The position numbers and the translations under genes were made by a program. A stretch of 58,854 nucleotides of DNA, taken from RGIG7213 sp045124505 (GTDB lineage Bacteria > Bacillota > Clostridia > Oscillospirales > CAG-272). Below, in pieces: positions 16,156 through 25,165 of this stretch. Within the stretch, counting starts at the first letter, position 1. Every line of letters begins with the position of its first letter. The notes below the pieces were generated by a model, which ran no database searches, was not told the DNA's origin, and worked only from the letters and a program-made list of their open reading frames with translations. The stretch is taken from assembly GCA_045124505.1 (NCBI GenBank), contig JBGVLZ010000055.1, positions 1-58,854 of the forward strand, given 5' to 3'.

Positions 16156-16845
16156 TTGAAAAAAATTATTAATTGGTTTAAAGAGTATGGGTATTATTAC
16201 AAGATGCACTTTGTTGCTGGCGGATTTGCCCTTATCATTTGTATAATACTTGTTGTACAGATATTTACGAAAACTGATTACGATATTTTCGTAACGTATT
16301 TAGGTCCGCTTTCCCACACGGTTGAGGGGCTTGAATCGATAGAAAATGCAATAAAAGAAACACTTGATGATGAGCTATCAAAGGAAGTTCAGGAAATTTC
16401 TATCCGTGATATCGTATATTTGAATAAAGAACTTTTTACACAGAGCAGAAATGATGATATGTTCGTTTCATCAACCTCAAACAGCGATGCCGTGAAACTT
16501 TTAAACAGTGAAATAAGTGTAGGAGATTCATATATCTACATACTTGATAAAGAGCAATACGATATGATAAAAACTTCCGGTGCGCTTTCAAAGCTTTCAG
16601 AGGTTGTCAAAAATGTTCCCGACGGTTCAGAAACATACGGTGTACCGATAAAAAAGACTGAATTCGGTAATTCGTTTGCGTGTTTTGCAAACTACAGAGA
16701 TGATATGTATCTTTGTCTGCGTGCAAATACATCCGGAAGTGCGATATCCGCACTAAAAGGAAAGGATACGGTTGAAAAGGAATTTGAGCTTCACAGAAAA
16801 GTCTTTGAGAGTATTATAAACTATACAGCACCATCCGAACAGTAA
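16156..16845 (+). CDS. Single-pass membrane protein of unknown function
   Basis: I do not recognise this 229-residue protein. It has a short basic and aromatic N-terminus (MKKIINWFKEYGYYYKMHF), one membrane segment (about residues 19-36) and a soluble extracellular part of about 190 residues without cysteine pairs or an enzyme motif I can name. The start is TTG at 16156, supported by AAGGGGAA seven bases ahead. It has its own promoter and is closed by a bidirectional terminator, so it is a single-gene unit. Confidence 0.75.
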   Translation: MKKIINWFKEYGYYYKMHFVAGGFALIICIILVVQIFTKTDYDIFVTYLGPLSHTVEGLESIENAIKETLDDELSKEVQEISIRDIVYLNKELFTQSRNDDMFVSSTSNSDAVKLLNSEISVGDSYIYILDKEQYDMIKTSGALSKLSEVVKNVPDGSETYGVPIKKTEFGNSFACFANYRDDMYLCLRANTSGSAISALKGKDTVEKEFELHRKVFESIINYTAPSEQ

Positions 16846-16848
16846 CAT

Positions 16849-16885
16849 AAAATCCCCTTGTGAGTTTATCTCATAAGGGGATTTT
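16849..16885. terminator. Bidirectional terminator between convergent genes
   Basis: AAAATCCCCTT pairs with AAGGGGATTTT, extended by GTGAG/CTCAT, with A- and T-rich flanks on both sides. It serves the plus-strand gene ending at 16845 and the minus-strand gene ending at 16903. Confidence 0.85.
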
Positions 16886-16902
16886 AATGTTTATATAAAG
16901 AA

Positions 16903-19533
16903 TTATTTAATATATATTCTTGTGACTATATTGCAAACAAGCATCCAAAGAAGCTGATACAAAACGATAACGAGTGAATTTATACCGCCTTCAACACCTG
17001 CAAAGAGAGTAAATGCTGCGATCATAATTCCTATTATTATGGAAACAAAGGAGATAAGAACCCCTGTTTTTATGACCGATGAAAGCTTTCTGCAGTTTGT
17101 AAGGACTTTCAACAGTGACTTTGATGAACCCTTGGAGATTATCGTGGCATCGGAGCTTTGGAGTACCTGAGAAAGCTCTGATTTATCTTCGCACTTAATA
17201 ACCCTGACAGGGTATTTTTTGATGTTGATTTCGCCTGCAAGTAACGATGTGTCGATGTTGGGGTCAAATGTTTTGATCGCAATACACATGCCTGCATCCG
17301 TCAACTGCTGTAAAACACCGGAAAATTCGGTATCTGCAGTATATTTCAGATAAAGCTTTGCAACTATTGTTCCGCCTGATGCCATATACATGATACGCTT
17401 TGCGTTTTTGGCTTCGGCGTTCTGGTCATCGTCTGTATACATCGGTATGAAGTTTTGTTTTTCCATAAATGAAGCACTTCCGAGCAGGATGTGTTCTTCA
17501 TTTACAGTCGCCTCAATACCGTCATTGTATATAGAGAATATTTTTACATTGTCTGTTTTTTCTATTTCACGGGAAGCATTTTCGAAAACATCGTAAAGAG
17601 GACCGCCCAATTTCTTGAATACACTTGTTGCGGCAAACAAAACATGGTCTATTCGGTTTTCGCCGTATACTTTTACAGAAAGTAATTTGAGTGCATATGA
17701 AGGGAATACTTCTTTGTCGTCAAAGGAAACGACAGCGGCTTCCGAAAAATCATCCGATACACATTCTCCGATAAACGCACTGTTATCCTTGAATGCAATA
17801 TTGGAAGTCTTGTACAATGGGAATGAGAACGCTGTGAACATTGATGAAGGAATGATGGCACTGAAAAGAATGAATGCATATGTGAAAGATGTGTCAAATC
17901 CCTTCTTCAGTAAAAATAAAGCGAAAAATACGATAATTGCTGAAAGGAAACAAACTGAGCTTGCGATCAAAAAGTGAGTTTTTGTTTTTGAATGTTTGTG
18001 GAAATTAGATACAAAATTCTCAACAAAATTTGTTTTGTTGATCTTGAGCATCGTCGGATTTTCGGGAAGATAATTATAAAACTCGTCATTTTCCAAGCTT
18101 TCCGCTGAAGGTGTATACTGATCGATCGAGTATTTAACCATATTGCTTGAAACAATATTGAAAGATGAAATCTCACGCTTCAGATCTCTGAATTCGTTAA
18201 GCAGTGTTGCTGTTATACAGAAAGCACAGGGGGAAAACATGATAATGGGTGATTTCGGCGCGGCAATAGCCTGGTATATACCGAATGCAATAGTAACGAA
18301 TGAGAATGATGCACTTAAAAACTCGCTTGTTATTTTACCGCTGAAAAGAGATTTGATGCCTGAAATAAATCCATCGAAGAAGAATGCGAATACGATGAGG
18401 AACAACTGGAATGATACAAGGATCAACACTCTTGAATTACGTACAGGATCGATGAAGTGGGGAAAATTACAGTCAAGTGAAAGTGCGGTTTCAAGTCCCA
18501 AAAGCAACAGAGTGAACAAAAATGCGCCTATCAATCTGATTTTTGATGATTTGTATAACTGCTTGTATCTGTCTTTAAACGGCTTCTTTTGTGCGGGATT
18601 TGTATATTCGTTTGCGGTTTTATGAGAACTTTGCTGAGAAGATTTAGATTTATTGTCGCCTATATGACCTATAGCTGAAATATCGGAATTTTCCTTTTCG
18701 TTATCGTAAACATCTTCAAGAACCTTTGAAAAGTCCATAGCACTCATTATTCTGTGCTCTGCATCGTTGTAACCGTCCGAAGAAACTTCATCGGAGTTCT
18801 GATAGACCTGATCAAAGCCGAAGCTGAGATTGCGGTCAGCTTTTTTTATCTTTGCGCTTTCATTTTTGATTTTATTGAAATCTTTAGATGATACGATCGT
18901 TTCATCGCCGTTTGTGACATCATCACATTCTGCTTTTTCTATATTGCCGACGATAACGGTTTTTTCTTCTTCATCATCTTGTTTCTGAATTTCGGGATCC
19001 TTTTGCACTGACATGTCTGAATCGGGAAATTCCATATCGTCATATTCAGCGTCATTGAAGAAAATACGGCCGGGCTTTTTCTCCTCTTCCTTTGAGATGT
19101 TGATACTGTTTACACCTCTCGGATTTTCATCTTCGATGTGCTTCGGAGCACGCTTCATCGGTGCGGGCTGATACACAGTATCATCCAATCTGTCGAGTGT
19201 GTCGGAAAAACCTATTAATGAATCGTTAAATTCTTTCTGATCTTCTTTCCTTACATCGAATATATTATTCAAGGTGGTATCGTCTTCAAGGTCGTAGCTC
19301 AGTAATATATCAGAATCTTCGTCGGAAAGCGCTTGAATTTTTTCTTCATCCGCCGCTTTTGCTATTGCGCTTTCAACTGAAGGTATTTTTGCTGTGTCCG
19401 CATTATCTTCCGCATAAGCATCCGATGTGTCATCCTTGCTGTTTTCATCAGCATCCGGCTCAATTCCGAGAGTTTTATTTAAGCGTCTGATTATCTCATC
19501 TGCAGAAATATCATTCATATCTTTTTTATCCAT
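16903..19533 (-). CDS. Degenerate P-type-ATPase-like membrane protein with long disordered N-terminus
   Basis: Counted from the upstream ATG at 19542 (879 residues). Residues 1-320 are acidic, low in hydrophobic residues and probably disordered. After that come membrane pairs (about 335-355, 370-395, 405-428, 432-448, 520-547, 552-578) and a C-terminal pair (825-850, 854-876). The layout and spacing follow P-type ATPases, but the catalytic motifs are lost: DKTGT is replaced by SFDDKEVFPS (606-615), the TGD-like site reads IAIKTFDPNID, and I see neither TGES nor GDGxND. It should therefore not pump ions by the usual cycle. I prefer ATG 19533, nine bases after AAAGG. It lies downstream of rlmB in the same transcript. 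Confidence 0.7.
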   Translation of the reverse strand: MDKKDMNDISADEIIRRLNKTLGIEPDADENSKDDTSDAYAEDNADTAKIPSVESAIAKAADEEKIQALSDEDSDILLSYDLEDDTTLNNIFDVRKEDQKEFNDSLIGFSDTLDRLDDTVYQPAPMKRAPKHIEDENPRGVNSINISKEEEKKPGRIFFNDAEYDDMEFPDSDMSVQKDPEIQKQDDEEEKTVIVGNIEKAECDDVTNGDETIVSSKDFNKIKNESAKIKKADRNLSFGFDQVYQNSDEVSSDGYNDAEHRIMSAMDFSKVLEDVYDNEKENSDISAIGHIGDNKSKSSQQSSHKTANEYTNPAQKKPFKDRYKQLYKSSKIRLIGAFLFTLLLLGLETALSLDCNFPHFIDPVRNSRVLILVSFQLFLIVFAFFFDGFISGIKSLFSGKITSEFLSASFSFVTIAFGIYQAIAAPKSPIIMFSPCAFCITATLLNEFRDLKREISSFNIVSSNMVKYSIDQYTPSAESLENDEFYNYLPENPTMLKINKTNFVENFVSNFHKHSKTKTHFLIASSVCFLSAIIVFFALFLLKKGFDTSFTYAFILFSAIIPSSMFTAFSFPLYKTSNIAFKDNSAFIGECVSDDFSEAAVVSFDDKEVFPSYALKLLSVKVYGENRIDHVLFAATSVFKKLGGPLYDVFENASREIEKTDNVKIFSIYNDGIEATVNEEHILLGSASFMEKQNFIPMYTDDDQNAEAKNAKRIMYMASGGTIVAKLYLKYTADTEFSGVLQQLTDAGMCIAIKTFDPNIDTSLLAGEINIKKYPVRVIKCEDKSELSQVLQSSDATIISKGSSKSLLKVLTNCRKLSSVIKTGVLISFVSIIIGIMIAAFTLFAGVEGGINSLVIVLYQLLWMLVCNIVTRIYIK

Positions 19534-19553
19534 GCCGCTCATCCTTTCTTCCG

Positions 19554-20309
19554 TTATTTGGTTTTCATATATCTTTGTTTTGCAACTTCGTTAAGTATTA
19601 CCGCACAGGCACATGAGACGTTAAGGGAATTGACAGCACCGTGCATCGGAATAGATACGGTAAGATCGCATTTGGATTTGACGATCCTTGATATTCCGTC
19701 GCCCTCGCTTCCAAGAACGATACATACACCGCCTGAAAAATCACAGTCGAAATAATCTGTTCCGCCAAAGTCTGCGGCATATACCCAAAGTCCTTTTTCC
19801 TTCAACTCATCTATTGTCGAGGCAATATTTGTAACACGGGCAATAGGTAAATGCGATGCCGCACCTGCAGAAGACTTGACTGCCGTAGAGTTTACTGTAG
19901 CTGATCTTCTTTTCGGAATTATCAGCCCGTCAGCACCTGCACATTCGCACGTTCTTATGATCGCACCGAGATTGTGCGGATCTTCAATTCCGTCGGCAAC
20001 AACTATAAACGGTGACTTGCCGCGTTCCTTTGCTTTTTCAAAAATAAAATCCACACTTACGTATTCCGTGCCCGGAATCGTTGCACATATTCCTTGGTGA
20101 ACGCCGCTGTTTGTCATCTTATCAAGCTTTGATTTTTCTGCTTCCACGATGGGAATGTGCTTTTCTTCAGCCAAAGCAATAAGATAACCAAGCGAACCGC
20201 TTCTTTCAGAACGAATGACGAATATTTTGTCAACATCTCCGCCTTTTTTTAAAAGTTCGCGAACAGCGTTGCGTCCGTATATCAAATTTTCGTTTTTTTC
20301 AATATCCAT
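19554..20309 (-). CDS. rlmB: 23S rRNA (guanosine-2'-O-)-methyltransferase RlmB/TrmH family
   Basis: The protein has an N-terminal substrate-binding domain (LIYGRNAVRELL, residues about 9-20, to LDKMTNSGVHQGICA) and a SPOUT methyltransferase domain. The SpoU motifs are VVADGIEDPHNLGAIIRTCE, VLGSEGDGISRIV and IPMHGAVNSLNVSCACAVIL. It 2'-O-methylates a guanosine in 23S rRNA or a related RNA. I start it at ATG 20309, seven bases after GGAG; two ATGs further upstream overlap that ribosome site. The degenerate P-type-ATPase-like gene follows closely. Confidence 0.92.
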   Translation of the reverse strand: MDIEKNENLIYGRNAVRELLKKGGDVDKIFVIRSERSGSLGYLIALAEEKHIPIVEAEKSKLDKMTNSGVHQGICATIPGTEYVSVDFIFEKAKERGKSPFIVVADGIEDPHNLGAIIRTCECAGADGLIIPKRRSATVNSTAVKSSAGAASHLPIARVTNIASTIDELKEKGLWVYAADFGGTDYFDCDFSGGVCIVLGSEGDGISRIVKSKCDLTVSIPMHGAVNSLNVSCACAVILNEVAKQRYMKTK

Positions 20310-20443
20310 AACCATACTCCGCATAATCAGTATTCAGCATTAATAATACCATAAAAAAACAGATTTGTACATATAAAAATAAAAATTTACAATATTTTTT
20401 CTTATTACTTCTGCCATTTATTATTTTACATTTAGCAAAGCGG

Positions 20444-20472
20444 TTGACATAACAGAAAAAAAATGGTAAAAT
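20444..20472 (+). promoter_or_regulatory. Consensus promoter for the tyrosine phosphatase/ispE unit
   Basis: TTGACA (20444-20449), 17-base spacer, TAAAAT (20467-20472). Confidence 0.75.
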
Positions 20473-20550
20473 AAATTGTATCATGATAATATTCGAAAGG
20501 GCAATTGGAAATGTATTTCGCTTAAATGCGTTCATTTGCAGTGAATTTTT

Positions 20551-21819
20551 ATGGACAACAAGATCAAAATAGCAGATAATACAAATAATCAAAAATTGCA
20601 AGCAGTTGAGAATGCCGCATCTTCTGAAAAAGGATCCCATCACTCCCATCATCACAGTCATCGTCACAGTTCAAAAAAACGCAAAAAGAAAGTAAACAAA
20701 AAGCTTGTTTGGACACTTATAGCAATAATGTTTATTTTGCTTGTGATTTTTGTTTTTATTGCGGAAAGAAAAATATCTTTAAAACCGGAAGATGCCAATC
20801 AATCTTCTGGAACAGAATCTGAGATCTTGACAGTTGAAGTGATAAATCCTGAAGCAGTACTTGTAAAAAATGCTGTATTGAAATACGTATCAGCTGATAT
20901 TTTAAATTCATACAATACAAATATAAGACCGTCTGATTACTCCGAATCAGACGGAAGATTTGATATGCAGATACCGGTTTCTTTAAAATTATCAACAAAA
21001 GATGCAAGTGCGCTGATGTACAAGATCGAAACTGCACTCAACGATGCATTTGAAAATGCGGATGTTTCTTATCTTGAAGGTCCGTCCGGCACATACGATT
21101 TCATGCATTTGTATACCAATACCGAATATTATTACCGTGTGACTGTCTACACAAACAGTCGAAGTGAGGTATTAACAGGTCGTTTTAAAACGGCTGACAC
21201 ACCGAGAATTTTATCGGTTGACGGTGTATCGAATGTAAGAGATATCGGAAATTGGAAGACAGACAGCGGAAAAAGGATAAAGCAAGGACTTCTTATCAGA
21301 GGAACCGAAATTGACGGTGCTGTTGAAAGCATCTATCATATAACAAATGACGGTATAATGGATATGCTCGGTGTTTACGGCATAAAGACAGAGATGGATT
21401 TGCGTGGTCAATCACAGCTTTCTTCTGATGCTTTGGGTGCTCGTGTTGAGCATACATATTATAACATGGTAATGTACGACAGCATTTTTACCGACGAAGG
21501 AAAAGAGAAAATGAGAAGAATTTTCGCCGATCTTGCCGATCCTGAAAATTATCCTGTGTATATGCACTGTACGTACGGTTGTGACAGAACAGGCACGGTG
21601 TGCTATATTCTCGAAGCGATGCTTGGGGTGTCAAAAGGGGATTGCATGAAGGAATACGGACTGTCAAATCTTTATGTTGCCAACATTCTTACTGTTGAAA
21701 ACGGATTGAAGGAATATCACGGAAATACGCTGAAGGAGCAGGCGGAGGCATATTTGCTTTCTTGCGGTGTGTCTCAGTTTCAAATACAGAGTATACGTGA
21801 TATATTCTTAGGTGAATAA
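20551..21819 (+). CDS. Membrane-anchored extracellular tyrosine/dual-specificity phosphatase
   Basis: The N-terminal ~50 residues are cytoplasmic and contain a His-rich run (HHSHHHSHRH, about 30-39) followed by a very basic run. One membrane segment (52-71) leads to an extracellular part with a fibronectin-III-like domain (about 108-215) and a Y_phosphatase3-type domain (about 220-420). The catalytic loop HCTYGCDRTG has the CX5R signature (C340, R346), and NVRDIGNWKTDSG with LIRGTEID matches bacterial secreted phosphatases that remove phosphate from tyrosine or phosphoinositides. No strong ribosome site precedes ATG 20551, and an in-frame stop at 20542 rules out an earlier start. A four-codon reading frame (20511-20525) with a good GAAAGGG site lies upstream. 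Confidence 0.82.
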   Translation: MDNKIKIADNTNNQKLQAVENAASSEKGSHHSHHHSHRHSSKKRKKKVNKKLVWTLIAIMFILLVIFVFIAERKISLKPEDANQSSGTESEILTVEVINPEAVLVKNAVLKYVSADILNSYNTNIRPSDYSESDGRFDMQIPVSLKLSTKDASALMYKIETALNDAFENADVSYLEGPSGTYDFMHLYTNTEYYYRVTVYTNSRSEVLTGRFKTADTPRILSVDGVSNVRDIGNWKTDSGKRIKQGLLIRGTEIDGAVESIYHITNDGIMDMLGVYGIKTEMDLRGQSQLSSDALGARVEHTYYNMVMYDSIFTDEGKEKMRRIFADLADPENYPVYMHCTYGCDRTGTVCYILEAMLGVSKGDCMKEYGLSNLYVANILTVENGLKEYHGNTLKEQAEAYLLSCGVSQFQIQSIRDIFLGE

Positions 21820-21837
21820 TATTTTTGGAAGATGGAT

Positions 21838-22689
21838 ATGAAGCAAATTACTGTTAAGGCGTATGCAAAGATAAATCTTTTTTTGGAAGTTAAGGAGCGT
21901 TTACCGAACGGTTATCATGATCTGGAAAGTATCATGCAGTCGGTAAGCCTGTGCGATGTATTACATTTTGAAATAAATGACAGCAATACATTTACTTTGG
22001 ACTGTCCGAAAATTGACTGCGATTATAAAAGTAATCTTATATACAAAGCTGCGATGGAATTTTTCCGTGTATCGGGTATACCGTTTGCGGGAATGGATGT
22101 AAAAGTTGAGAAAAATATTCCGTCATGCGCAGGGCTTGCAGGCGGCTCATCTGATGCCGCAGCTACTTTGAAAGCGTTGAATTCGCTTTATAAAATGCCT
22201 TTTTCTGATCTTGAACTCAGAAATATCGGACGAAATATAGGAGCTGATGTTCCGTTTTGTCTTTTGGGGGCGACGGCACTTGCAAAGGGAATAGGCGAGG
22301 TGCTTTTACCGATAGAAAGCATGCCCAATTGTTTTATTGTTATAGCGATAGGTAATGACGGTGTAAGTACAAAATGGGCGTTTGAACAGCTTGACGGACA
22401 GACAAACAGGGTTATCAGAACCACAGAGGCTATCATATCAGCAATAAAAGCTAACTCGCTTTCTTCGGTCTGTCGGGAATTTTACAATGTTTTTGAGAGT
22501 GTTTCGCCTTATGAAAAGGCTATAAAGGAAATTATGCTCAAAAACGGTTCGCTTGGCGCTTTGATGAGCGGAAGCGGCCCGTCGGTTTTCGGTATATATA
22601 CCGATGAAAGTAATGCGAAAGCAACAGTTAAAGCGCTGACGGATGAAGGTTATTTTGCATTTTTATGCGTACAGCAAAAGAATATTTAA
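21838..22689 (+). CDS. ispE: 4-diphosphocytidyl-2-C-methyl-D-erythritol kinase IspE
   Basis: This GHMP kinase of the MEP isoprenoid pathway phosphorylates 4-diphosphocytidyl-2-C-methylerythritol. Motifs are AYAKINLFLEVKERLPNGYH at the N-terminus, the ATP-binding IPSCAGLAGGSSDAAATL and the C-terminal LGALMSGSGPSVFGIY. Length (283 residues from 21838) is normal. ATG 21838 is spaced seven bases from GGAAG; the ATG at 21832 is too close. It follows the phosphatase gene by 18 bases and probably shares its transcript. Confidence 0.95.
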   Translation: MKQITVKAYAKINLFLEVKERLPNGYHDLESIMQSVSLCDVLHFEINDSNTFTLDCPKIDCDYKSNLIYKAAMEFFRVSGIPFAGMDVKVEKNIPSCAGLAGGSSDAAATLKALNSLYKMPFSDLELRNIGRNIGADVPFCLLGATALAKGIGEVLLPIESMPNCFIVIAIGNDGVSTKWAFEQLDGQTNRVIRTTEAIISAIKANSLSSVCREFYNVFESVSPYEKAIKEIMLKNGSLGALMSGSGPSVFGIYTDESNAKATVKALTDEGYFAFLCVQQKNI

Positions 22690-22729
22690 ATAATTCCCGT
22701 GCGGTTTGTTGCCGTACGGGAATTATTTT
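22688..22729 (+). terminator. Intrinsic terminator after ispE
   Basis: A 17-bp stem (one G-T pair), with AAATAATTCCCGT pairing to ACGGGAATTATTT, overlaps the ispE stop codon and ends in a short T-run. Confidence 0.85.
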
Positions 22730-22751
22730 AATGAAAATATTACAATTCGTA

Positions 22752-22780
22752 TTGATTTATCGAGTATTTTGTGATATAAT
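22752..22780 (+). promoter_or_regulatory. Promoter for the decarboxylase-holB-ricT operon
   Basis: TTGATT (22752-22757), a 17-base spacer and TATAAT (22775-22780) with an extended TG. Confidence 0.75.
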
Positions 22781-22815
22781 TTCTTTGATTAAATTTGTCA
22801 TTATGTGGAGTTGTT

Positions 22816-24159
22816 TTGAAAGACAGTAATTTTTTCGGAATCGGGAATATGCTTGAATACTATGCCGATTCCTCGTGTATACGGTTTCATATGCCCGGTC
22901 ACGGCGGCGAAGGATATAACGGATTTTTGAAAGAAGTTTACAGATATGACGTTACCGAAAATTCGGGAACAGACAATCTTTATACTCCCAATAAAGGCGG
23001 GGCTGTAGAAAAGACACTTGAAAAGCTAAGAAATACATTCGGCAGTAAGGCGTCCGTTATTTCGGCTCACGGTGCGACAGCGGCAATTCAATCCGCAGTT
23101 TATTCCTGTATTCATCTCAAAGGTAAGCGGTTTTTGATAGATAGATATTCGCATGCCTCGGTGATAAATGCAATGGCGCTTTGCGGATGCGAATTTGAAT
23201 ATTTTTCTTCGTATGATGCATTGTCGGACTTGCTGAATAAAAATAAAAATTCTACTGTTATTCTTACATCTCCGAATTATTACGGCAAAATGGAAGATAT
23301 CAAGAGATATTCTTCACTTTGTCATGATAACGGATGCTTGCTTATTGTTGATAATTCTCACGGTGCGCACATGATCTGGCACTGTGAAAACAGTCACCCT
23401 ATCTCAAATGATGCGGATTTTTCGATAGATTCTTTTCATAAGACGTTGCCTGTGCTTACAGGCGGTGCTGTTCTGCACAGTAATGTATGTGATGAAAAAT
23501 TGATGCTTGACGGTATAAAGCTTTTTTCTTCAACTTCTCCATCATATCTGATTGCCGCATCCGTAGATACTGCACTTGATTTTATGAACAGTTATGGTGA
23601 GGAATATCTTTCGAAGCTTCGTGAAAATATATATGTTTTTACAGAAAAAATCAAAAATTCGGGTGTTGAAAGGAAAAAGTTCGGTATTTTTGATCCTTAC
23701 AGAATAACCTTGACATCTTCGGATCGTGACAGCGGACTTGCTTTTGATATGAATGAACTTTGCACGTTTTTGGAAAACAGAAATATTTTTCCTGAGTTTT
23801 CAGATGCAGAAAGCTGTGTTTTGATACCGTCTGTTTTTAGCACAGGTGATGATTTTTCGGCTTTGGCGGATGCTGTTCTTGAATTTACCGCATCTGCTTC
23901 AAAAATGAAGATTGGTAAAAGGGTTATGAAATACCCGATATGCGAAAGAAAAATTCCGATTTCTGATGCTGTTTTTCGAAACAGAATAACATTGTCAGTA
24001 AAGGATGCGGAAAATATGGTATCAGGTGAGATAAAATATGTTTATCCGCCGGGAATACCGATAATAACTCCCGGTGAAATTATAAGCGGTGACATAGTTA
24101 AGATACTTACCGAGAACAATATTCACGAAATTGATGTTATAGAATATGAAAAATGTTAG
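22816..24159 (+). CDS. Orn/Lys/Arg family PLP-dependent decarboxylase (YaaO-like)
   Basis: The fold-type I PLP enzyme has the family's N-terminal MPGHGGEGYNGF, the substrate-binding block SAHGATAAIQSAVYSC, the aspartate block LLIVDNSHGAHM and the Schiff-base lysine in SIDSFHKTLPVLTGGA. The C-terminal part carries YPPGIPIITPGEII. It is of the short Firmicutes type (447 residues here) and probably decarboxylates arginine, lysine or ornithine in polyamine synthesis; the exact substrate is not readable. TTG 22816 is the likely start, five bases after GGAG. It overlaps holB by 14 bases, matching the yaaO-holB order of other Firmicutes. Confidence 0.9.
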   Translation: MKDSNFFGIGNMLEYYADSSCIRFHMPGHGGEGYNGFLKEVYRYDVTENSGTDNLYTPNKGGAVEKTLEKLRNTFGSKASVISAHGATAAIQSAVYSCIHLKGKRFLIDRYSHASVINAMALCGCEFEYFSSYDALSDLLNKNKNSTVILTSPNYYGKMEDIKRYSSLCHDNGCLLIVDNSHGAHMIWHCENSHPISNDADFSIDSFHKTLPVLTGGAVLHSNVCDEKLMLDGIKLFSSTSPSYLIAASVDTALDFMNSYGEEYLSKLRENIYVFTEKIKNSGVERKKFGIFDPYRITLTSSDRDSGLAFDMNELCTFLENRNIFPEFSDAESCVLIPSVFSTGDDFSALADAVLEFTASASKMKIGKRVMKYPICERKIPISDAVFRNRITLSVKDAENMVSGEIKYVYPPGIPIITPGEIISGDIVKILTENNIHEIDVIEYEKC

Positions 24160-25165
24160 GCTTACAAAAATATACGGTAACGAGAAAATAAAACGGTATC
24201 TTGAAAAAAGGATATCGGACGGTAATTTTTCACATGCCGTTGTAATAAGCGGAAAAGAAGGATTCGGCAAGAAGACACTGACCAATGATATCATCTGTGC
24301 TATGGCGTGTGATAACAGTGAAGCGCCTTGCGGTACATGCGCTGTATGTGAGAAAATATCAAACGGTGAATGTGTTGATATTTACACTATAAAAAAGCCC
24401 GAAAACAGAACAGCGATACCGATAGATGCAATACGTGATATATATGCGTCGATATCGTATAAACCGAATGATCTGAATTTCAAGGTATACGTCATAGAAG
24501 ATGGTGACAAAATACCGCCGAGAACGCAAAACGCACTTTTAAAATTACTCGAGGAACCTCCTTCGGGTGTGTATTTTTTCATACTCTGTGAGGATGAAAA
24601 AAAGCTTTTGCCCACGATCCGTTCAAGATGCGAAACATACACCCTTGAGCCGTTTTCATTATCTGAGCTCACAGAAATATTGAAAAAAGACGGAATAGAA
24701 TCACCCGAAGAAGTCGCCGCTGTTGCTGACGGCTCTTACGGTATGGCATTAAAAATTGCATCGGGTGACAGCGACGTGCTTATGCGCCGAAAAATATCAG
24801 ATAAAGTGGCAGAGCTTCTTCTTAATAAAACGGGAAGCGAGTTTGAATTTATTTCTTATCAGCTTGAAAATATAAAATCTTCATCAGAATATTTTGAAAT
24901 ATGCAAATTGCTTTTATCGGCGATACGTGATATAATAACGGTAAAGGAAGATGCATTATGCCGTCTTTCGTATTTTACCGATATCGAAAAGGCAGAAGAA
25001 TATGCGCAGATGTATTCTTCTTTTACGCTTATTTCGATGTGTGATATAATTTTCGGAATACTTCAGAATGAAACTGTCAACACAAGACTTTCGTTAATGT
25101 TGACGGAGTATTCTTCAAAACTTTGGAAAACAAAATACAACGGAGATAATAAATGTCAGAGATAA
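24146..25165 (+). CDS. holB: DNA polymerase III subunit delta' (HolB)
   Basis: The AAA+ clamp-loader subunit shows a P-loop-like GKEGFGKKTL (about residues 36-45), four cysteines of the zinc module (CDNSEAPCGTCAVC), the DEAD-like position VIEDGDKIPPRTQNALLKL, LLEEPPSGVYFF and the sensor TIRSRC. It helps load the beta clamp. The strong P-loop and zinc module also recall DnaX, but the short length (339 residues) and the yaaO/ricT context fit delta'. It overlaps both neighbours (14 and 13 bases), indicating translational coupling. Confidence 0.92.
   Translation: MKNVRLTKIYGNEKIKRYLEKRISDGNFSHAVVISGKEGFGKKTLTNDIICAMACDNSEAPCGTCAVCEKISNGECVDIYTIKKPENRTAIPIDAIRDIYASISYKPNDLNFKVYVIEDGDKIPPRTQNALLKLLEEPPSGVYFFILCEDEKKLLPTIRSRCETYTLEPFSLSELTEILKKDGIESPEEVAAVADGSYGMALKIASGDSDVLMRRKISDKVAELLLNKTGSEFEFISYQLENIKSSSEYFEICKLLLSAIRDIITVKEDALCRLSYFTDIEKAEEYAQMYSSFTLISMCDIIFGILQNETVNTRLSLMLTEYSSKLWKTKYNGDNKCQR

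Noticed and set aside
24146..25165. Calling this gene dnaX (tau/gamma) because of its strong zinc module and P-loop
   Set aside because: It is only 339 residues and lies between the yaaO-like decarboxylase and ricT, the standard place of holB.
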